NCBI GenBank assembly: GCA_016875195.1
Contig: VGRY01000029.1
Coordinates: 1-44,067 of the forward strand
Direction: 5' to 3'
DNA: 44,067 nt
Source: Deltaproteobacteria bacterium
GTDB taxonomy: Bacteria > Desulfobacterota > BSN033 > UBA1163
Shown piece by piece: positions 42,853 to 44,067 of this stretch. The translations under genes were made by a program, and so were the position numbers. Each line of letters begins with the position of its first letter. The first letter of the stretch is position 1. The notes under the pieces are model-generated. The model saw nothing but the letters and a program-made list of their open reading frames with translations. It was not told where the DNA came from and did not search any database.

Positions 42853-44067
42853 CTACTTTTTTCCTCCCAAAGCCTTACGGAGTGCTTCAAGGAGCCGAGG
42901 AGAAATTTGGCAACCTAAGCTTTGTGCTTTTTTAACATCCTTCAAAGATTTTTCATATTCTCCTTTAAAGTAATAAATAAAACCCCGAAGATTGTAAGCT
43001 CCAGCATACCTTGGGTTTATCTCGATAGCCTTCGTGTAGTCAGAGATCGCCTGATCGTATTGACCTCTCTCCCCATAGGTTTTCCCCCGATTGTAGTAAG
43101 CTTTAGCATCCCGCGGGTTTATCTCGGTAGCCTTTGTGAAATCAGAGATCGCCTGATCGTGCTGACCTTTCATTCCATAGACAAGCCCCCGATTGTTATA
43201 TGCTGCAGCATCCCCCGGGTTTATCTCGATAGCCTTCGTGTAATCAGAGATTGCCTGATCGTTTTGACCTCTCTCCCCAAAGGTATTCCCCCGATTGTAG
43301 TAAGCTTCAGCATACCCCGGGTTTATCTCGATAGCCTTCGTGTAATCAGAGATTGCCTGATCGTTTTGACCTCTCTCCCTAAAGGTTATCCCCCGATTGT
43401 AGTAAGCTTTAGCATCCCGCGGGTTTATCTCGGTAGCCTTTGTGAAATCAGAGATCGCCTGATCGTATTGACCTCTCTCCCCATAGGTACCCCCCCGATT
43501 GTTATAGGCTGCAGCATCCCCTGGGTTTATCTCAATAGCCTTTGTGAAATCAGAGATCGCCTGGTCGTATTGACCTTTATCCCAATAGACAAGCCCCCGA
43601 TTGTTATAGGCTGCAGCATACCCCGGGTTTATCTCGATAGCCTTCGTGTAATCAGAGATTGCCTGATCGTTTTGACCTCTCTCCCCAAAGGTTATCCCCC
43701 GATTGTAGTAAGCTTTAGCATCCCCCGGGTTTATCTCGATAGCCTTCGTGTAATCAGAGATCGCCTGATCGTTTTGACCTCTCTCCCCAAAGGTTATCCC
43801 CCGATTGTAGTAAGCTTCAGCATCCCCTGGGTTTATCTCAATAGCCTTTGTGAAATCAGAGATCGCCTGATCGTATTGACCTCTCTCCCCATAGGTACCC
43901 CCCCGATTGTTATAGGCTGCAGCATCCCCTGGGTTTATCTCAATAGCCTTTGTGAAATCAGAGATCGCCTGGTCGTATTGACCTTTATCCCAATAGACAA
44001 GCCCCCGATTGTTATAGGCTGCAGCATACCCCGGGTTTATCTCGATAGCCTTCGTGTAATCAGAGAT
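42853..44067 (-). CDS. TPR-repeat protein, C-terminal part
   Basis: Reading from the right edge, 404 codons stay open without a stop; the start is outside the window. An apparent short ORF starting at 43173 is only an internal Met. Eleven 34-residue TPR units follow in a strict 102-bp period (marker CAGAGAT at 43041, 43143 and so on to 44061), each with 'AIEINP', 'AYYNRG' or 'AYNNRG', and 'GQYDQA'. The C-terminus is 'LLEALRKALGGKK'. Units 1-2 from the edge are nucleotide-identical to units 5-6, a 408-bp higher-order repeat. TPRs bind partner proteins; the partner is unknown. Confidence 0.88.
   Translation of the reverse strand: MSDYTKAIEINPGYAAAYNNRGLVYWDKGQYDQAISDFTKAIEINPGDAAAYNNRGGTYGERGQYDQAISDFTKAIEINPGDAEAYYNRGITFGERGQNDQAISDYTKAIEINPGDAKAYYNRGITFGERGQNDQAISDYTKAIEINPGYAAAYNNRGLVYWDKGQYDQAISDFTKAIEINPGDAAAYNNRGGTYGERGQYDQAISDFTKATEINPRDAKAYYNRGITFRERGQNDQAISDYTKAIEINPGYAEAYYNRGNTFGERGQNDQAISDYTKAIEINPGDAAAYNNRGLVYGMKGQHDQAISDFTKATEINPRDAKAYYNRGKTYGERGQYDQAISDYTKAIEINPRYAGAYNLRGFIYYFKGEYEKSLKDVKKAQSLGCQISPRLLEALRKALGGKK

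Noticed and set aside
43141..43173. Start codon of a short 106-residue TPR protein
   Set aside because: The frame continues upstream without a stop to the window edge with perfect TPR periodicity; the Met is internal.
42853..44067. CRISPR array because of regular repeats
   Set aside because: The 102-bp periodicity is in a coding frame and encodes TPR motifs; there are no spacers of unique sequence and no cas genes.

Overview
The window looks like a chromosomal segment of an anaerobic Gram-negative bacterium, most likely a member of the Desulfobacterota (former Deltaproteobacteria). The reasons are an eight-heme ammonia-forming nitrite reductase, a Liv-type transporter embedded in an acyl-CoA operon with an SCP2-type thiolase and DUF35 protein, a 4Fe-4S protein behind an FNR-type box, a fused ECF ATPase, and intergenic DNA full of short 'word' repeats. 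The lineage is an inference; the window contains no rRNA.

Layout. 0-6.3 kb: partial FecR-like gene, tRNA-Thr(UGU), octaheme nitrite reductase preceded by a 29-residue membrane peptide, a secreted metallophosphoesterase, a small membrane protein, an unrecognised cysteine-containing protein, a cupin and a nitronate monooxygenase-like flavoprotein. 6.5-9.9 kb: zinc-ribbon/Yip1 membrane protein with a strong terminator, then RNase R. 10-21.3 kb: a 12-gene minus-strand operon (tetR, livK, livH, MmgE/PrpD, livM, livG, livF, SDR, acyl-CoA ligase, SDR, DUF35, SCP2-type thiolase) with almost no intergenic space. A TetR-type operator lies inside its promoter, and near-identical 63-bp direct repeats lie just outside both ends. 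21.7-23.4 kb: ferredoxin-like protein with an FNR-type promoter, and a VapBC-like toxin-antitoxin pair. 23.5-28 kb: small membrane protein, EamA transporter, cold-shock protein and a 724-residue HEAT-repeat protein; two copies of a 206-bp element flank the last two. 28.4-36.8 kb: heterodimeric ABC exporter, two small proteins, Lon protease and a Memo-family protein with a PqqD-like N-terminal domain. 36.9-41.5 kb: small helical protein, transglutaminase-like protein and a complete ECF transporter (T, fused A-A, S). 41.6-44.07 kb: an AT-rich pair (gamma-glutamylcyclotransferase-like and a membrane protein) and the C-terminal 404 residues of a TPR protein made of nearly identical 102-bp repeats that runs off the right edge.

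How the genes work together. The large operon reads as an import-and-activate pathway: Liv uptake, CoA ligation, two oxidoreductases, a PrpD-fold enzyme and thiolytic cleavage. Its substrate is probably a carboxylic acid that cannot be named from sequence. The nitrite reductase and the FNR-box ferredoxin fit anaerobic handling of nitrite or nitrosative stress. RNase R, Lon, CspA and the HEAT protein are housekeeping or stress functions.

The least explained part is the intergenic DNA. There is a 206-bp repeat with hairpin potential and no intact shared ORF, fold-back elements built from reiterated short words, and several cases where such repeats supply the last codons and stop of a gene.
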